Shown: one piece after another, positions 62,665-64,000 of the stretch
Layout: each line of letters begins with the position of its first letter
Position numbering within the stretch: position 1 is the first letter of the stretch
Source of the DNA: Polyangiaceae bacterium
GTDB taxonomy: Bacteria; Myxococcota_A; Polyangia; Polyangiales; Polyangiaceae
Direction of reading: 5' to 3'
NCBI GenBank assembly: GCA_029261965.1
Contig: JAJDAH010000342.1
Span: 1-64,000 of the forward strand
DNA: 64,000 bases
The notes under the pieces: model-generated
What the model was told of the DNA's origin: nothing
Databases searched by the model: none
Seen by the model: the letters and a program-made list of their open reading frames with translations, nothing else
Program-made: the position numbers and the translations under genes

Positions 62665-63327
62665 ATGAGCACGCCAATGATCAACCCATCCGGCTTCGGC
62701 AATCTAACGCTGTCCGGGAACGCAATAGGGGTCCCGGGGGAAGTCGGCATCGAATCCACGACCATGCGCCCCCTGGGGCTGCAGGCCCTCGGCAGTCCCT
62801 CCATCGCGCTGCCTCCGGGAGCTGTCGCTCTGACCCCTGAAGCGCTCATGGCGTTCCTCGAGAAAAACCTGAACGACATCGACGCGCAGATCCGCCTGAG
62901 GATGGACACCGTCCAGACCAATCGGGCGCGAATGAACGAGCTTGCCAGCGTCGCGACCGAGCTCAACAACATCCGGGAAAACGCGGGGAACCTCGACGAC
63001 GGGAACGCCGACTACGTTCGCGGACTGCTCGACGAGCTCGCAGCATCCGCGAACTCTCCGGAGGCCGCCGCCGCATTCGCTCAGGCACGGGACGAGATCT
63101 ACGGCGCCAATGACCTGAACTCGGGACAGCGAGACTCGATGCTCCAGACTGCCGTCGAGCGCATCGAAAACACGATCGACGAGATCAAGGGCTCGACCGA
63201 GATGGACATGATCAAGCTCCAGGCGTGGATGCAGGAGCGTTCGAGGCTGACCTCGTTCACGTCCAACGTGATGAACGCCATCAACGAGCCCATCAAAAAC
63301 ACCGTCGCCAACCTCGGTCGGGTGTAG
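62665..63327 (+). CDS. Putative type III secretion needle-tip/EspA-like secreted protein
   Basis: A 220-residue protein with a low-complexity N terminus (a typical unfolded type III secretion signal), then long amphipathic helices (LTPEALMAFLEKNLNDIDAQIRL, NRARMNELASVATELNNIR) and a C-terminal helix ending MNAINEPIKNTVANLGRV. This profile resembles EspA/SseB-type or tip proteins. It has AAGGAG eight or so bases before ATG 62665. The chaperone gene follows after four bases. Confidence 0.6.
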   Translation: MSTPMINPSGFGNLTLSGNAIGVPGEVGIESTTMRPLGLQALGSPSIALPPGAVALTPEALMAFLEKNLNDIDAQIRLRMDTVQTNRARMNELASVATELNNIRENAGNLDDGNADYVRGLLDELAASANSPEAAAAFAQARDEIYGANDLNSGQRDSMLQTAVERIENTIDEIKGSTEMDMIKLQAWMQERSRLTSFTSNVMNAINEPIKNTVANLGRV

Positions 63328-63331
63328 AGCC

Positions 63332-63727
63332 ATGAACACCGCCGAGCCCCAACCGACCCGCGAGCAGAAGCTCGACGCCATCTACGCGCTGGCCCACGAG
63401 CTCTTCGAAAACGGCGACTACGCGAGAGCAGCGGACCTCTTCCGCTACATGATCGTCGTCGAGCCGCTGAGAGAAGATGGTTGGTGGGGGCTCGGCGCGT
63501 GCCACGAGCGCCTCGAGGACTACGAGATCGCCTGCGAAATCTACGAAACTGGCTTCGAGCTCGGATCGATCGATCTCGGTTTGCGTTGGGCCGACGTGCG
63601 TTTGCAGATCGGGGACGACGACGGCGCGCGAGAAGTGCTCGAGCAAGTGCTCGAGCAAGACGATTCCGAAACCGTCGTGGCCGCCGTTCGAGCGATGGAG
63701 CGAGCGATGACCAGGAGAACGTCATGA
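63332..63727 (+). CDS. LcrH/SycD-type type III secretion chaperone
   Basis: The 131-residue protein has tetratricopeptide repeats with the class II chaperone signature: ELFENGDYARAADLFRYMIVVEP followed by WGLGACHERLEDYEIACEIYETGF, matching the GLGACRQxxxxYxxA signature of LcrH/SycD/IpgC. Such chaperones hold translocators before secretion. Its stop overlaps the next start (ATGA), so the next gene is likely its client. Confidence 0.78.
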   Translation: MNTAEPQPTREQKLDAIYALAHELFENGDYARAADLFRYMIVVEPLREDGWWGLGACHERLEDYEIACEIYETGFELGSIDLGLRWADVRLQIGDDDGAREVLEQVLEQDDSETVVAAVRAMERAMTRRTS

Positions 63728-64000
63728 AAGTCGAAACAGCTTTTCGCCCAGGTTTCACGGGAAGCGAGCCACCCCCGGTCGCCACGACGACGAGCGCGTC
63801 GATACCCGAGGCAATGACCGACCCGAGCATCGCCCTGGCGTTCGTCGCCAACGGAATGGCGGACCTCGAAATGAACCTCGGCAAAGCCCAAGTGAAAAAC
63901 GCCGGCACCGAGCGCAAGATCGCCATCGACCTCGCCCGAAAAGCCGCGAAGAAGGCCGAAGCCAAAGCGAAGCGAGCGCGACGGTGGAAAAAAATCGCGA
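63724..64000 (+). CDS. Putative type III translocator protein (3'-truncated)
   Basis: The frame from ATG 63724 is open to the window end (92 codons). The product starts MKVETAFRPGFTGSEPPPV and contains NGMADLEMNLGKAQVKNAG, then an Ala/Lys/Arg-rich helix near the cut. ATG overlaps the chaperone stop by four bases. By position and composition it is likely a translocator (YopB/IpaB-type), but the diagnostic hydrophobic helices lie outside the window. Confidence 0.5.
   Translation, partial: MKVETAFRPGFTGSEPPPVATTTSASIPEAMTDPSIALAFVANGMADLEMNLGKAQVKNAGTERKIAIDLARKAAKKAEAKAKRARRWKKIA

Noticed and set aside
1-64000. tRNA, rRNA, insertion sequences or phage genes
   Set aside because: No tRNA-like TTCRANTC arms in cloverleaf context, no transposase motifs, and no integrase or structural phage genes were seen on either strand.

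Overview
This is high-GC chromosomal DNA from a bacterium that looks like a myxobacterium, most likely of the Polyangia/Sorangiineae side of Myxococcota. The reasons are four eukaryote-like Ser/Thr protein kinases, Dickkopf-type and other Cys-rich secreted proteins, a MYXO-CTERM-like tail, an AgmX/PglI-type C-terminal domain, DUF4388 and PilZ proteins, many lipoproteins, and heavy use of GTG/TTG starts and 4-base gene overlaps. The taxonomic call is inference. I saw no tRNA, rRNA, CRISPR array, insertion sequence or prophage. Coding density is very high; the only gene-free stretch above 300 bases is 16225-16887, which holds two strong hairpins and remnants of a possible decayed ORF.

Layout. 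2-8379: tail of a Cys-rich secreted protein, a polytopic membrane protein, a crotonase-family enzyme, an ABHD18-like hydrolase, a TerB-like protein, a large MshEN/HD-GYP/receiver/DUF4388 protein and a lipoprotein. 8636-16224: a PEGA-type receptor kinase, small lipoproteins and a 1473-residue P-type ATPase with a degenerate first module. 16888-24771: PilZ and TetR proteins, a three-gene envelope redox operon (VKOR-DsbA, OmpA-like, TlpA-like), parvulin, SseB-like, PlsC-like acyltransferase, cupin, a soluble kinase and a second PilZ protein. 24764-30361: a matrixin-type protease behind two overlapping genes for degenerate NuoM- and NuoL-like membrane proteins carrying added extracytoplasmic domains.

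30497-38533: a kinase, a LamG/thrombospondin-3/GDPD secreted protein divergent from an ECF sigma factor, a haloalkane-dehalogenase-like protein lacking its nucleophile, and a frameshifted HEVGH metalloprotease lipoprotein. 38582-45192 (minus strand) is the most unusual block: a NuoH-like protein fused to a lipoprotein/PDZ front end, an AAA+ enhancer-binding-type regulator with GAHSTA in place of GAFTGA, a translationally coupled Ser/Thr kinase ending in an ExbD/TolR-like domain, and a minimal ExbB/TolQ-like protein behind a sigma-54-like promoter. I infer a membrane-energised sensory or motor module; this is a hypothesis.

45353-62319: a SUKH protein, a PhaR-like regulator followed by an ECF sigma/anti-sigma pair, lipoproteins, a Sel1-like membrane protein, an EEP-family nuclease, divergent glutathione genes (ggt and gshB), an NHL/Cys-rich surface protein with a coupled partner, a monoacylglycerol-lipase-like hydrolase, and an AgmX-type protein with a small secreted partner. 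62455 to the right edge is the start of what looks like a type III secretion translocator operon with an LcrH/SycD-type chaperone, cut by the window end.
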